A stretch of 64,000 nt of DNA, from positions 496,001 to 560,000 of the forward strand of contig VXAU01000760.1 in NCBI GenBank assembly GCA_013399695.1, given 5' to 3'. The notes beneath the pieces were generated by a model. The model had not been told where the DNA came from. It saw nothing but the letters and a program-made list of their open reading frames with translations, and did no database searches. Positions 47,158 to 62,224 of the stretch are shown in pieces; position 1 is the first letter of the stretch; the number at the start of each line of letters is the position of its first letter. The DNA is from Formicarius rufipectus. Taxonomy: Eukaryota; Chordata; Aves; Passeriformes; Formicariidae. Both the position numbers and the translations under genes were made by a program.

Positions 47158-50100
47158 TCAAAGTTTCTGCCTGCCACCAGTGGCTTCTTTCTCCACCAGC
47201 ACTGGTGCCTCCTGTACCTGGAGAAAAGCCAACACTTACAGAAAGCAGGTTTTAGAGGATTTGTGTCTCCCCCCACCCCACTGTCTATTTTTAATTTTTT
47301 TTTAAACTGGTACTGCTGCCAAAAATATGACAAAAAGATTTTGTTTATTTACCATCACTTGGGAAGGGATGAAGAGAAGAGAGGAAAATGTATCCTACAG
47401 TTTAACATTTTCCAAAAATGGTGTCCTGGAAATTTTCAAATTCCTCTAAGTTCTTTCAGAAAAACAGAATAATCCGAATTTGGAACATGTATTAGATTCA
47501 TTTACTCATAAATGTGTAATTTTGGCATGTCATCTCTACTGAAGAGCTGGAGATTTGGGTGTCCCCTTCATTTCTTACCACATCACTTAGGGCAGTGGGA
47601 CAACCTTTAAAATTCTTATGAGTCCATGTTCACTACCCTTACAACAGCAGACTTCTGATGTTCATGATAACACTCTACTGCATAAGCTACTAAACATGTA
47701 CTCCATTATGGTCTCATTTGGGAGACAAAGTGGGAAGAACAAGCCTAGGAATTTGCACCCAAAATCTGGTTGATTCAACATAAATCTAGGTTTCTTTCTT
47801 TTACTACACAAATAGTTTTCATATTTATTTCTTTTTGGAGGAGCACTCAATTTACTCAGAACAAAGACATCTGTGTTGCTGTGCTTCTAAAACAAAGCTT
47901 GACTTATAAAATGTGATTAAAATTTCTAAGTGCTAAGAACTACCCTTTGACTTTAAACTTTCTCATGCCTCTTTTATTTAAGATAGTCTGACACAAAGAC
48001 TATACTGTTATAACATTTTCTTTTGAAATCCTCTTACGTGTAAAGCACCATGGAGATGTTTTCAGGGGTGACAAGAAGTGAAATTGAAATGAAAGGACTT
48101 TAAGGGGAAAAAAAAGGCAAAATATACCAAAATTATTGGGTTTGGAGGTTTTGTTTTGATTTTGTATGGACTAGATGAAAATGGAAGTCAGGCTCCACAA
48201 GTCTGCAGTTTTGTCTTGAATCCACTTCAACTGGACTAATCACAAGAATTTCCAGATCTAGACCAATTTAAGACCACACAATGTTATTTGGGGGTAAACC
48301 ATAATGAAGCTTCATGTGCATGCGCTGACATGTACCCTAACAGGATCATCACCTCAGAAAAAGGAGGAAAAGGAAGCAAAATTCTAAAGTGGCCTTACAA
48401 TATTCCCAACTGTAATTGCTCAGACGGGATACTGTTCCACCACAGGATTTGTAGTGCAAATTTCTTCAGTGCAACACTGAAGAAATTCAGAGTTATCAGG
48501 TTTGGGTTTGGCTTTTACTCAATACCCTCCCCTCCCACACACCCTTCTCCTTTCTGTCTTTGCATGTGAAAGGTTTTCTATGCTTGAGAAAGCTTCAATG
48601 TCTGAATTTAGATAGTTACGGTACAGGTCAATATAAGACCATGTTCATAGCCAGCCTTTTTGACCACCAAGATCAGAGAAGCAACCATAAATTCTCACTG
48701 TCAGGCTTTTAATTGCACTGGAAGACAAGACTGAGACCAATAAATATAATTTAAAAATAGAAAATCAGTTTGCTATGTATTGCTCAGGATAGTCTTGTTC
48801 TACAGTGGTCATATTTACTTTAGTATAATAATCTGTACTGATTTCCTACCTCCTTCCTTCTCTGCTCACAGACAGAAATCAGTTTTTGTTTCGATAAATT
48901 GCCATGATCAAGAATTCCCTGATATATCACAAGAATAATACATAATCGGGAAAAAAATAGAAACAAGAAGAAAAAACACCAAAACCCAAGCCCCCACTAA
49001 ACGTTAAGCACACCATTATCTTTTCTCCTGCATTCCTTCTCACCCCAGTCCTACTCTCTCCATGGCTTTGTAAATTATAGAGCAGTTTCTCACACTGTCT
49101 TTGCAGGAAGCTCCTCAGATGTGTGAAGCTGCTAAGTTCTTGTCTGTCCCATACAGCGTGAAACACATCAGTGAAAAGGTACAGCAGTAAAAGTTTTAGG
49201 TCATATGCTCTGGAGAGAACTGACCTTGGGAAAAATAGGCAGTCAGCTGTGCCCAACACTCTCTGTTCCCCCCTCTCTCTATTGCTCTAAAATAAACGTA
49301 CCAACCTCTTCCTACCAAAACCAGCCAGCAGCCCAATATCCAGTACCTTACTGCTGTTCTTTTCGAGACTGGATTTTCATCTTCAAAAATAGTCTAAGAC
49401 TGGGAAAATTCATTCTCCCATGAACTTAGCTCAGAACAGACTCATTGCTCCCCTTCCCCTTCTTCTACTCGAGGTGGTTCAATACAAGCCCCACCCTGGC
49501 AGCCAGACAATAACGCTGCAAATAACTTATTCTGATCAAAGCCCCATCTGCTTGGCAGCAGCAATTCAACTGCACTTGTGGTTTTTGTATGGCTGCAGCT
49601 TCGGAATTGAATGATCCTTTCATTTAGATGGAAGTTTAAACAAAATATGGTAATTAGCATCAACCACTGCGGCTTTCATGGCTACTGTGTACAAAGCCAT
49701 CTCTAATAAAAGGGCTTTGCTGCTTTCCCATCTAATTACACAACACTGTTGAACAATAAAATTTAAATTTAAATCAGGCAGCTCTTTTTCTTTAAGTTAG
49801 TCAACAGACTTCCTGCCTTAGACCACCTCTCGAAGAATTCCACCTGAAAACCATCTCACTGAATTTTGTTTCATCTTTCCCAGAGGAATATGGCTGAGGC
49901 TCGTAACATTTAGAAGTAATCTTGCCAGCAGAAAGCTACCTATCTCCTATTTGAAAGAAAAGCAGGATTTAAGCTTTATTCCCAGAGCAGGGTGAAAAAT
50001 CAAGTCTTACGTAGCATTGCAATTTTATGACATAATAAAAGCTGCCAGCATACCATGATGAATGCTTTTAATGAGACATCCGCAATGCTACAGTCAATAA

Positions 50101-53100
50101 AATTTTTTATAGGCACAATCCTACGTGATATAAACAAGAGAAACATTAATTTTTTTTAACCACTACCAGTTTTTGTATAATTCCTCATTATAATAAAGAT
50201 CAGTAGTGGAAAAATTATCTTTGGGAAAAAAAAAAAAAAAAGAAGAGTATTTTTGGCGAATTCTACTTTACATAATCACATGTAGGGCTGGACTCACCTG
50301 GCCTTACAGTGAAGCCAAGGTGGGCCTGACTAGCACTTGGGTTGTGAGAAAGAAACCCCTGGGGTGAAACAGCAGGTGCTGTAGGAAAAAAAGCCAGTGG
50401 CTCAGAGTCAAACATTTAGCAAACATTAGCCCACCAAACCTGACTGAATGGAAAGACTTAATCTGGCTCCATCATTGCTGATGAGCTGATAGACAGGAAT
50501 AAAATACTGTTTTAAAGCCTCTGGCTGGGACAAGGATTTGGACACCTGACTTCCCTTAGGCTGCTCTGACAACTCCAATCTAAAGATTTATCCTAAAGGC
50601 TTTTCTTACCACCTTCTATCTGCCAAGTGAAACAAAAAGGGCAGGTAGACAAAATGTATCTGAGAGAGTCACACATTTTAATGGTATGAGTTATAATTTG
50701 AGGGAACAGTTTTACTGTGTATATAATGAGCCTGACTTGTTTGCAATACTCATTTTTAGAAATATAATTGGAAGAGAAAGCTCCAGATGGGTAAACGGCA
50801 TCCTCCATCAGTTCCAAAACAATGAGAGTAACACAAGAGGAAAACTTTCTATTTCAATAACATCATCTACGGTACACTCCCCCAAACAGCTAAATCCCAA
50901 ACAGATTGAGAACTGGAGTACAGACAGACAGCATTCCTCACTTACATCCTGTCGTAGGGCTGAACAGTAAAACAGAGCAAGTTAAAATAGAAACTCTGTG
51001 TTAAATCCAACTCACGGTCCCAGCCTTTAATAACCATTCCCAGGAAGTGCTCTCCCACCCAAACACCTCGGGCAGACCAACCTGGAAGCCCCTCATGTCC
51101 CACCACGCAGTACAGCTACTCTCATCAAGCAATTATTTCCTGCTCTTTTCAGCCTGAGTTGTAAGTCGTCTCCCGTCCTGAGAGCTGGAGGCTCCTGCTC
51201 CAGCTTTGTTGCCAAGGAAGACGGTGTGTGGACTTTTCTCCTGACACATAATAAGCAACTCATCTATCAATCCACCTCACCTAGCAATGAAACACAAACA
51301 CGTTCCGCCTTTCCACTAGGGGAAAAAAAAATATTGACAGTTTTGAAAAGAAGTGGCAAAAAAGAATGGAAAGACAAAGTGCTGCTTCTTATGAAACTGC
51401 TCGAGAGCCTTTCAGCTGTGCTCTAGGCAAGAAGAGCTCGCAGCAACCCAAAAACCTGCACAGACAAAAATAGGAATTCTCACCATAAACTTTTGTCTTG
51501 TTCAGAATTCTTTTGCATGTGTCTTCTGGGTAATGTATCAAGGCACATTTAGAAACAGTCAATACAATATTTATGAATTATTAACACGCTTTCATATTAT
51601 GTGACACTGATGATTGTCTCCATGTTATGGGACAACATTTCACACAAAATACCATAGGACACCAGATACCCATAAGGCTCTGAAACAGCAGAGACCTTTT
51701 AAATATCTGCAGGAATTCTATGATTTCCCTGTATCTATTTCTCTCATGTAGCAGAACATATTGCCTTGCACTTTGAGTTTGACAGGGAGAAACCAGAAGT
51801 TTATATCTGAATATAGTTTCCAAAGTACATTATAAAGTTATAATTTTTATGATTCAAATACATCTTCAGATTTAGGAGAAAAAAATCATTAAAAAGCAAT
51901 CTTCTAAGGTATATTTCTTAGCAGTAACACTGCCAAATATTGCACCTTTATTGTGCAAGCAGAAAACTGCATTAACCTGAAAATTATGTGTCATGTGCGT
52001 ATTACCAAAAAATGACCTTCCTGCCCAGAGCAAAGTGTTTGCCAAGTTGCACAGGTACTTTCATGCCAGGACAAACCACAGGGGATTTCATTACGATACA
52101 GCAATTTTGTTTGGAATTTAACTTGAATCTTTCAGCAAAGAGTATTTGCCGAACTGAAAATATTACTGCTGAGCAAAATATCTCCAAGAGAGGAAAAGCA
52201 CCCACACTACCAAGGCTGTGGCCGCACAGGCTCAGAGCTCCAACACACAGAACAGCCTCCACATGCACAAGGAGACCCATGCATCCCTGAGGAAAGATTC
52301 CCAGACTGGGACTGGTGCCATGGATTCAGCTTCTGTACAACTCACTCAGCCTGCACATTCCAGCTCCTGCCTGAGGATACAGGGGCTGTTGCTCCGGCTG
52401 GACCCTGAGGTTTGGGCAATCGCCTTTTCCTAGAAGCCTCTGGCATTGTCAGAGACACAAATTCAACTTAATCAAATTCCCTAGTCAGATTGCTGTGTAA
52501 CCCCTTCTTTAGCTTTTCTTTATGTTAGAACCAAATGTCAAACACCGAAAATATTCAGCTTCTCAGCACTTGGTCAGCTGCTTCAGCAAGCTCTGACAAT
52601 AACTCTGCAGGTATCTCTGTAAAAACTGGCAGTGATGTAGCAGGGGAGGGGGCAGTCAGTCTTCATCTTACTAAGAGCACTACAATTAGACACCTTCAGT
52701 TCCAGCAATGACAATGATGAATGTGCTGTAGCTCTAATGGTAAAATTTTAAACTCAAAAAGACATGAGATGTGGATCGAAAGGCAGCGTGTCAAAAAGAA
52801 GTATTTTCCTTCCACAAAAAACCTCTTTTCCTTTTTTATTTTGTGTGCTGCAAACTTAAAAAAAAAAAATAGGAAAATGAAGGTGTGAAATGCAGGGCTT
52901 TTTTATGGAAAATGACCCACAAAATGCAAGAGACATATTGAGTTTGCATTAGAAGACCTGAAACTAAACAATGAAACCACAGGTAATCGTTTTTCAGCAA
53001 AATAGTTCTGGAACCGAGCGACCATTCCAGCTGCTCAGCAGCATCTCAGTTATCAGGCCTCAGTCAGGAAAAAGGGGGTTTCACCCTTAGGAAAGGAGAT

Positions 53101-56100
53101 TCTTGTGAAATCAAGTTCCTGCTGACAAGCAGCCAGAACAGATTCGTGCCCACCACAGGCATATGTGTGTATTCAAGATTCTTTCAGGCAGGGGAAACTT
53201 TTCTTCCCAATTATCAATTTTGAAATATGTTCCCCCCACCTCAGATCAAGACCACCTGATCTACGGCCAATCTCCTGCTCTCAGATCACCCACCAGCAGC
53301 CAGTACACCTCCCTCCTACAACAGCCTGAGAGGTCCTTCGTAGAGGCTACAGGCACCAGCTCAGGGCGAAGGAAGAACACACACTGTAGTAAAACTGCAC
53401 AGGAGATGTTGGCCTGGGCCACCATGTTTACATGATATGTAGTTGCAATTATCCAAAGCCATTATTATGATTACTTTTTCCCAGTAAATATCATTAGTTG
53501 AAGAACTGTGTATTCCATTCCAGCCCCCACAGGTGGTATATTGCTTTTCAAACCAAGCACATGAACCCTTCAATAGAATGTAAATTTAATGTTGTAAAAT
53601 GGTGACTTTTTTTTTTTACAATGAAAAACAGAAAGAGGCCTACCTTTCCCTCCCCTCTGCCCTTCACTGCTACTCATTTCTCAGTGCACCTACTGATCAA
53701 GCTGTCCCTCAAAGAACCTGTCAAAACTCACCACTGCTTTTTAATATGTGTGTGACTGCACCCTCTGGCAGTGATTGAACCTATTTGGAACTGGATAAAA
53801 AATGCACACTTTTTTGTATTTACATTAATTATTCCATCCCTGCCTCCCATTTCCCTCTCATGTTATATTTCATCCTAAGAAGCTAAACCAGATGACCTGC
53901 AGAAGTTCCTTCCAAAATAAATTATTCCACTGTTCCATTAACTTTTGCATTGCAGGTTCTCCAGGGAAAGAAAACCACTTTGTATAGAGACTCAACCAAA
54001 GAACTACTTTCTATTTTGCACTATAAACATAATAATTCTGGGTATGGCTATGAGTATTTAGAATTATTAGTGGAAATGTTATCAGTTTTCTCGGTCTATA
54101 TATATACACTTGAAAAGCCAGATAGCCAGATGTCCCTTTCTATGTAGAAAAGCACTCTCAGATTCAGTCTGCCCTCATTTCTATTAACAAATACATGGTT
54201 ACAGCCCACCAGGGTCTCCTCTGCTTGGTCTAACAATTGCATTGAGATTGGCAGGCCAAAATGGATTAGCTCAGGTAGCAGGAATAATTTGCTTTAATTT
54301 CATCAAAGGATAAAAAATTTATTAGCTGTAAAATGTCATTAAAACAACCTACAGGAAGATCTATTGTCTATCCTAAAACATGAGCATCACACTTAAAACC
54401 ATACCCAACTCTGCCCAATGCCTGTGGCACATTATCATCTACAACACTCATCTGCAAGTGTGTTACTGTGTGGTCTTCTCACTTCCATAACGTCTGCTTA
54501 ACATTGGCAGAAAGCTATTCCAGCAGTGAATTTAAAGGATTACTACAGGTTTTCCACAACTGAAGTCTCTCGCCTCTGGCCTGATGCCTCACAACACAGC
54601 GCAGGCATACAATAACCCTTCAGAAAAGCAGTGCCTGTCATGTCTTATTATTTAAATACTGAAAGGCAGATAAGTATTCCACTTAAAAGAGACAGGGCTT
54701 AATCTGTAAATACTTCAAAGGGATCTCTAATGACTTGACTTTAACTCATCTTTCTTCATTTTAACTGCCGCTTTGATGTCCTCTCTAATCTTCATCTAAC
54801 CCTCCGCTCACTAACACATCACACAAGAGTTTTTGAGACTGTAACACGGACCACTGACATAACAAATAAAAGTCACAAGTAAGTTAGACCAGACAATCTA
54901 GGTTGCTTGAGAAGTAAATGAGGATTCTGAGTGCCACTCTTGCTGCTGACAGATACTCCTCACCCAGGGGACCGATACTGTATCAGCACCAAACAGGGGA
55001 AAACAAAGACCTTTCCTGGTATTTGGCCACACCCGCTGGTGGTGACAACCTGCAGGTGGGGGAAGCATTTGCAGATACTATTGACAAACGTTTCACCTTC
55101 ACTGCCACGACTTTCTCAGCGCGTCACAGGCAGGTTTGTGCTTCCATGTTTTTCTATCCATGTTATTCTACTGAGATATTTTAAAACAATAAAATATGCA
55201 AATAATGGGGACTTCTAGAAGACTAAAAGTTTTCCTTTTTTTTTAATGCAAAGCAAACCCCAAGCAAGTTAATATCATAATATGCAGACAGATATAAAAA
55301 GAAGATTACTTTTTGTCCAGAGTTGTCTTATAACCCGATGTTACTTTCTGTGTGGAATGGAAATCAGTGACTGTTACTCTTCAGAGAAGCTACTTGCCAT
55401 GTAAATACATTTAATAAATGTATGTATTAAATTTAGTATTAAATATAAAGAACAGCACACATACGCTAAGACTGTAGCACTAAAAACTAAATCGTTAGTA
55501 GCAGTAACTGTTAACTACTGACCTCTAAGTCTCCATATAACAAGATAATAATATTCTAAAACATGATGTTTCGTCTTAAGAAAATAGATTTCATATATGA
55601 AATCAAGTGCGAGTGCCAGAGATGAAGGATTCGGTGGCTCCTCCATCCAAGCAGAGGAGTCTGAAGGGCAGAGCAAAAGACTGGCTGAGCAGCTGAGTTC
55701 TGCTTTGCCTCTGATAGTGATCTCCCAGTGAATCACACACATTGTCTAACATCTGTGCAAGTGCTGACAATCCTGATTTCTAGTACGTTCAGAAAACCCA
55801 GGACTCTTTGCAGATGCATTAACCAGCTTCTTTTTCTGCCACTTAGTCTTAGCAGCTTTTCGGAAACATAAACCTTCTCACAGTTTGCTTGCAAACTCTG
55901 CTACCAGTTACACCCCAGATAAGGGCGTGAAAGCCTGGGTAGCTGTGCAAGAGCAGATACCAAGCAAAGGGTGTCTTACCACCAGTCAGTTCAAAGGGCA
56001 AACATGGGATTTAGCTCTGTGACAGCTCAGGCAGTAAAACAAACAGCATGCCAGCTCTGCAGAGCAGAACCAGAGCACAATTAAAAGCAAGCTGCACAGC

Positions 56101-59100
56101 AGCCTGCACGCTGAAAACACGCTGTCTGTGAAAGCCTCTGTATCGCTCAGGCTCTGAGTACAGGAGGGAAAAGTCTGAAAACAGCTCCAAAGCAGCAAGA
56201 CATCCAAGTCAGAGCAGGACTCCTGCAATTCCTGTTTTCATTGTGTTTCATGTGTAACCAACAAGCCCCACGTCAAGTCTGACTGCAACATAACACTGCC
56301 GGTTTCCTACCATCTCCAGTGAGTGGGTTGTAATGCCCCCACTAATCTAAGAGATTTTGTCCAAGCCCTACAGAGGTCACTTTTTTATTCCGCAGGAATT
56401 CACATGGCTTTTGAAAAATGGTAGCAATCAATTGGCAAAAACATTAAACAAAAACAAAGTAAGCTGTGCCTTAAATGCACCTCTTGCAAAGAAGAAAAAA
56501 ACCAACACTCTATTTAAGCCTTTTTTTTTTTTTTTTTAATCTAAACCGTGAACCAAAGAAACTCCTCTGCTTTGTGCAGACAGAATGCAAATGAAAATTC
56601 CTGAAAGTGGTAAAGACCATTGATCATCTGCCCCATCTGCTGCAGAAAACAGAGAAATCTATTGATTATAAGTAGACTACAAAGCACAGATTGCAATGCT
56701 TATTAAGGCTCCATCAAGCCGTACAAACTCTTTCATTCACCCTCCAAATCCCCAAATATACAGCAGTAACAGTGAAATAAGGAGCATTATGTTCCAACAC
56801 CTGAAGTACCAACTGCCCCACTCTTTGTAGACATACTGGGAAAAATCTGTGCCACAGCAATGCAGAAGTTTGTTTCCCTATTTATAAATAGAAAATAATC
56901 AGAAAAAAAATTGTGCCACAAGACTTCTGCACTTTCACTTGCATAATTTATTTCTGTAGTTTAAAAATAATCTATGATTCCAGAGTATAAGTGAACATAG
57001 GAAAATTTATTGCATCATTTCCTTTTCTTTAATAAATTCTGTCTCTGATTTTGTACAGGCTACATAAACCTATGGTTCTTGTATATAGGTCCTATAACTG
57101 AGGTAAGATATGCCTCAATTCTGACAGTTTTGTGACGTTAATTTCTGTTTCTACACTCACTGCACTAAATTGCCCTTCCTAAATTTTCATGTGAGAGCAT
57201 CAAACTAAAGACAACCCTTTACCTATGAAATGCACTGTGGAACAGAACCCCAAACCATCATAAAACAAACAGCATATTTTCACAGCAAGGGACTCAAATG
57301 ATTTGCCAACCAGCAATGATTTGCTGAAATAACCTGTGAATGACAAACAAAAAGCAAAACATACAAAAAGCTGTCCACAGACTGTTTGAGAACAATGAGG
57401 AAATAGAAAGATAAAAAAAGCCACGATTCATTCATTAATTGACAACTACTAATTTATTCACTGAGTTACAATGGCATTTTGGTCTGTAAAGCAAATACTG
57501 GTGACTCCCATTACATAGATTTCAAATATGGTATTTCAAGCAGATGGCTGTAGGAGTTTGGATCATTTTCTTGTTTACTTCTTCCATTTGCTTGTGCTTT
57601 TGTTTTGTTTTTAAATTTGAAACAATTCCTACCCAAGCACAAAATTACAACTAGATAAGAGATTTTCAGTTGTGTATTTGCATTCTATGCTAATAACAGT
57701 ACATATATTTAGGTCATATAGCAATTGGCATAAGCTTCAAAATAAACATAAGGAATTGTGTGGGGCTAAGTTTGTATACCCTGTATTATACCAGAGCTGG
57801 CACTTCTGTGAACTGCAAGTTCCTGTAAAATCTAAGGCACATGAAAAACAGGGAGGCAGGAGGAAGTCTTTAGAATAAGTTAGGACCTTGAAGTTAACAA
57901 GGTGGTCTAAACTGGTGGGATAACCTTCCTCTATGAGACAAAGTACTTCAACAGTGCAGCAGGGTTGGGAAGCTGCAGCAGCAGAGATGGCAGCGTAGCC
58001 AATTCTCCAGGGCTGGAGCAGTATCCAGAGGGTCCAGGAGCACATCCTGCTTCCCCATCTCTTTGGAGAGGCCACTCTAAGGTGGAGACAGGAGGTGCTG
58101 CTGACAGTGTGTTGGTGGCACAGACGTGACTCAAGGGGCACAAGATATTTTGACAGGTCCAACACCTGCCCAGACAATATCTTTAACAGTGCAGGGATCA
58201 TGGAAAGGAAGAACACACAGCTGCATGGGAATGCTAATAATGACCCATCTCTCTTCTGACATATTAGGAAATCCACATGAGGACTTGGGAACGGTCTCTC
58301 TGACTACTCCCAGGTTAAGAAGAAGTTTGAATATTTGCTTACTTCTTTGCTTATTCTTTAAACACAAGAAAATTCATGGAATTATTCAAATCAGGATGGC
58401 AGCAAGTAACACGGAGCACCAGGTCCTGCTGTGGAATTAGGAACCAGGTGAAGGTAGTTATTTTGGATAAAAAAGGAAGAGATACCCAGAGGAAATTTGG
58501 GTTCAACTGAGATTATTTTTTAAAATCTATTAATTCAATGTCTTAATAATCAAAGAAGAGATCCTACTTTGTGGACTCTGAACCATGGCATAGACAGACC
58601 TTGGACTGCAAATCTCAGCTTAATTTCTACATGTTTGACTACCTAAGGATATATACAAACTTTGGGTGCAAAAAAGCACATTTCCTTTTAATTATAACTT
58701 CTGACTCTGCTTGGAGATTTTTAATTTATTCATTTTATGTATCACTGAATGTGGCTGCAGATATCAGAGTCCCCTTGTGCAAGTTCTGAAGGTGAAAAAG
58801 CCACAGAGGAAGAAAAACAGTTCTGTCAGCACCAGGGTACAATCAATAGCATCCCAGATTAGACAATCAGTGCCACAGTATATCATTCCCAATTTTTAAA
58901 GAAACATTTTAAAGTGAATTCTTAAATAATTTAAAGATACCTACTTCATAAATAAGGAAAAGAGCCATTAAGGAAGCACTTTACAAGAGACCTACAATTT
59001 TCATCACCTTCAGCTGAATGCACTTAAACTGAGCCTAAACTTTCAACATTTGTATAAACAAATTAAAAAGTCCTTAGCATAAAAACAAAGATTTACAAGA

Positions 59101-60350
59101 CTCCTTTAAGAATATATTTAAATAAACAAATTATGTCATGGAACTATATACCCACAATATTTAAGTTCACCATGTTACAAATAAAAAGAAAAAGAGCATG
59201 TTGTTTGCACAGTTGGTGACTAGATCCCATTTGGTTTTCCCTTCCATTCTGTTTTTCATACATTAATATTACCTGAGCAATTCATCATAAATTAATTTCC
59301 AATGAGACTCAAGAGCATAAATATTTATAGAATCTTTCCTTTCTGTTAATATTAGTTAAAATTAAGAAGGAAGTAATATGCTTTTGTACTGATACTTTCA
59401 CTAAAAGCAAAAAATACTTTAGATACTGAATTGAATTCAAAAGACAAGCCAGACCATCAATCACAGACATGGTTAATTTTGAATTTTCTTAGTGTTTCTG
59501 TAGAAAACCCCAGAGGGCTATATATTATCAGAATTTAATAAAAAATAGCATAATAAAAATATTTTTATGCATTACTTCAAAACCATCCTACAGAATATAA
59601 AAGCATCCTTGCATGAATGCATTTTCTTCTGAAAAGTTTAAAATTTCTAGGAGAAAGCAACACTTACTCCACCTTCTTAAGACAATCAACCCCATTACAA
59701 TGATTTCATACCAAAAAAAATTTCAGAAGGGCTTCTCTGAAAGAAAACTGTGTAAGACTTTGTTTCCCATGGCATAACTCATTATCTGACACATAATCAA
59801 TGAACCCATGAAAACAAAGGAATTAAGAAGGAAACTGAGAATATTTGTACCACCAAGAACAAACACTAGGAGTATAAAAATCTTCACTGAAGGGTGTGTA
59901 CATCAATAGTTTTAATATTTCAAACATTAATTTATTTTGTGGCATTTCCTGTCAACAATTACAGGGAAAATTCATAATAACATCATATATTTAGCATAAA
60001 ATTTTATCCCAGGTCCTCTCAGAAAGCAAGAAACCAGTGTTCACACTAAGTGTCAGTAATTACACACCTCTTGTGCATGCACAGGGATGCTCATGTGGCC
60101 ATTGACTTCCTGTAAGCGCACAGTCAATCAGTTGCAGATTGCACAGTCAACTGCAGTTAGGCATTTACAGCAATTAGATTTCCCTAGTCATTAAACATGA
60201 GGATTTAAAACTCTTTCAAGGTAGAATTTGTATGTATTCTCAATGTTCTTAATGTCCATGAAAGTAATATTGAAAGCCGTATTAAAGTTAGATTGGTCTG
60301 TAGCATGTAGTTCTGACTAATATATGGCTCCTAAGCATAAACGGTGTTAC
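47158..60350. other. Gene-free, AT-rich sequence
   Basis: No recognisable exon or transposon was seen on either strand. Poly(A) or poly(T) runs lie near 50226-50241, 52858-52870, 53608-53618 and 56521-56537. The stretch 49.96-50.12 kb has conserved-element texture. The GC-moderate patches at 51.0-51.1, 54.9-55.1 and 57.9-58.2 kb hold open frames that look accidental. Confidence 0.45.
49960..50120. promoter_or_regulatory. Candidate conserved noncoding element
   Basis: A repeat-free stretch with aattttatgacataataaaa, a tgatgaatgcttttaatgag block and tcaataaaa, and retained isolated CpG. It resembles deeply conserved vertebrate elements in texture only. Confidence 0.18.
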
Positions 60351-60420
60351 AAGGGGGGAAGAGGGAGGAGAGAAGAGAAAGGAAAAAAAATAAAAAAGAA
60401 GGGGGGGGGAAGATCAAAAA
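60351..60420. repeat. Polypurine tract
   Basis: About 70 bases of A and G with very few interruptions, including a run of nine G at 60401-60409. It is a mirror-poor purine strand that could form triplex structures. No gene function is implied. Confidence 0.85.
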
Positions 60421-61767
60421 AAGCATTGTTTTCTTTGAATTCCTTCTGCATGGAAAACTCTGCAAGCAACCCAACACTGGATTACTGGAGTAACCCAGGT
60501 AGTGCAGCTGGAACCAGTCCATGCTCTGCTTTAGTATGAGAAATATTATTGAAGTGGTGGCCCTTCTTTCAGATGAACATCAACACAAACTGGACAGTGG
60601 GATTAATTTGGAAGTTGTTATCCACCACTACAGACACTACTTTGTCTGATGGAGAAAAGCATTTTAAACAAGGAACGATCCTCCCTGATTATTAAACTGG
60701 TGTGAACAATCACCAAACCGAGCACCTGATGTGTCCAGGAAAAGCATCTGAACACACACAGCTACTCACAGCTCAGCTTTTTACCCCACCAGTTAAATTT
60801 CTGCTTCAGGGCTGCTCTGTGTTTCATTATATATTGACATCCTGAGCATCCCAATTCCTGCAGCACAATGTCACCCATGAGTTTCTTCTAAATCTGCTTG
60901 AAGCAAAAGTGACCAGCAATGAAACAAAATGAAGAGTTTGCACCCACAAAGAAGAGGATAATTCACCCCCTCCTTACTTTGAGTTCTTATCTTCTCATCT
61001 ATGCCTTCATTTTTATTTTTTTTTTTTTGGTTTGTAGATGTCATGACTTGAACTGCTACTAAAACTTTTGGAGAAGTAGTAGTTGCAAAGCCTGTGAGGG
61101 ATTCAAAAACTTGATATATCATCATGACAAAAACTCTGTAACTCTGAAAACATTCCATTAAACATTCACTGGAGCAGCCCATGGTAGCATTCATTCAGTG
61201 CCCAGCGCACAGCCAAGTATAAGAGCACATGGACAGCCAATTTCCCACCACAGCAGCCACCCCAAGGTGCACTGTGCTGAAAAGGGATGGGCAGTTAATA
61301 TGATTTGCTTTGATACAGATGATTACACTTTGGCTGCTTTGTCGCCTCACACTATTAGAGCCACTGAAAGAATGTAATAAAGAAACGCCACGTAGCAAGC
61401 TCTGCCTTGGTACACCCAAACCACCTTACCCTGCTCTACAGTTCTTAATCTAAATAAACCTTAGCTGCTGCTTAAATTTATCCCAGCTTGCCCAGTCTGG
61501 CTCTGCAGGTTGTCTCTCCTCTGTGTTCCCTTGGCTTGGGTGTCTCAGCCACCTCAGGAGCCTGTCAACAAGAGCGTGGGAGGATTCTGTGGTTCAGCCC
61601 TGGCAGGAGGGCTGACACCTCTCCCTGTCTCTTCACTATCTGGATCAGACTAACAGGGAGGTATGAATGCCGAAAGACAGCTCGTGTGTGGCCTGGATAA
61701 AGCTCATTTCTTAACCCTTTCCTCCCCTAATTCCTCTGCCAATTCAGAGGGCACAATCTACACAGCT

Positions 61768-61817
61768 AAATATATATTACATGTCCCTTTATATATATAT
61801 GTATGTGTATCTATATA
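61768..61817. repeat. AT-rich microsatellite
   Basis: Alternating TA runs with TATG and TGTA variation, including atatatatatgtatgtgtat. Confidence 0.75.
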
Positions 61818-62150
61818 AATGAAGCCACAGGGTCCACTGCCACGACTAGTGAGGAGCATCACCGTTGTTTCCAGCCACAGGACAAAACCTCCTGCAGAAG
61901 GTGAAGAAATATGTGGGCAAAACTGTCTGTAGGATAAAGCTGTAGATCCTCTGGGGCTGTCAAGCTAGAGCAATCAATAAGAATTAATCTGTAGTTTACA
62001 GGACTTTAATTCTTCTTCCTGATTGTATCTGACTCCAGTGAAAGTTCACACAAAGGGTAGCTAGGGTGGTTTAACCTGTAGTAAACTGCACATCAACATG
62101 TTTAGGGTAGAAAACCAGGGCAAATAGTTCCTATTTGGTTTCCTTTTTTC

Positions 62151-62224
62151 TAAAACAAAACAAACCCAAACACCAAAACACCAAAACAAACAAACAAAAA
62201 AACCCAACAAAACAAAACACAAAA
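62151..62224. repeat. A/C-rich low-complexity tract
   Basis: AAAACAAAACAAACCC and CACCAAAA units, only A and C across about 74 bases apart from the edges. Confidence 0.85.

Noticed and set aside
57737..58276. Minus-strand frame of about 179 codons
   Set aside because: It starts at GTG rather than ATG, no domain is recognisable, there is no nearby promoter signal, and the composition is like that of neighbouring noncoding frames.
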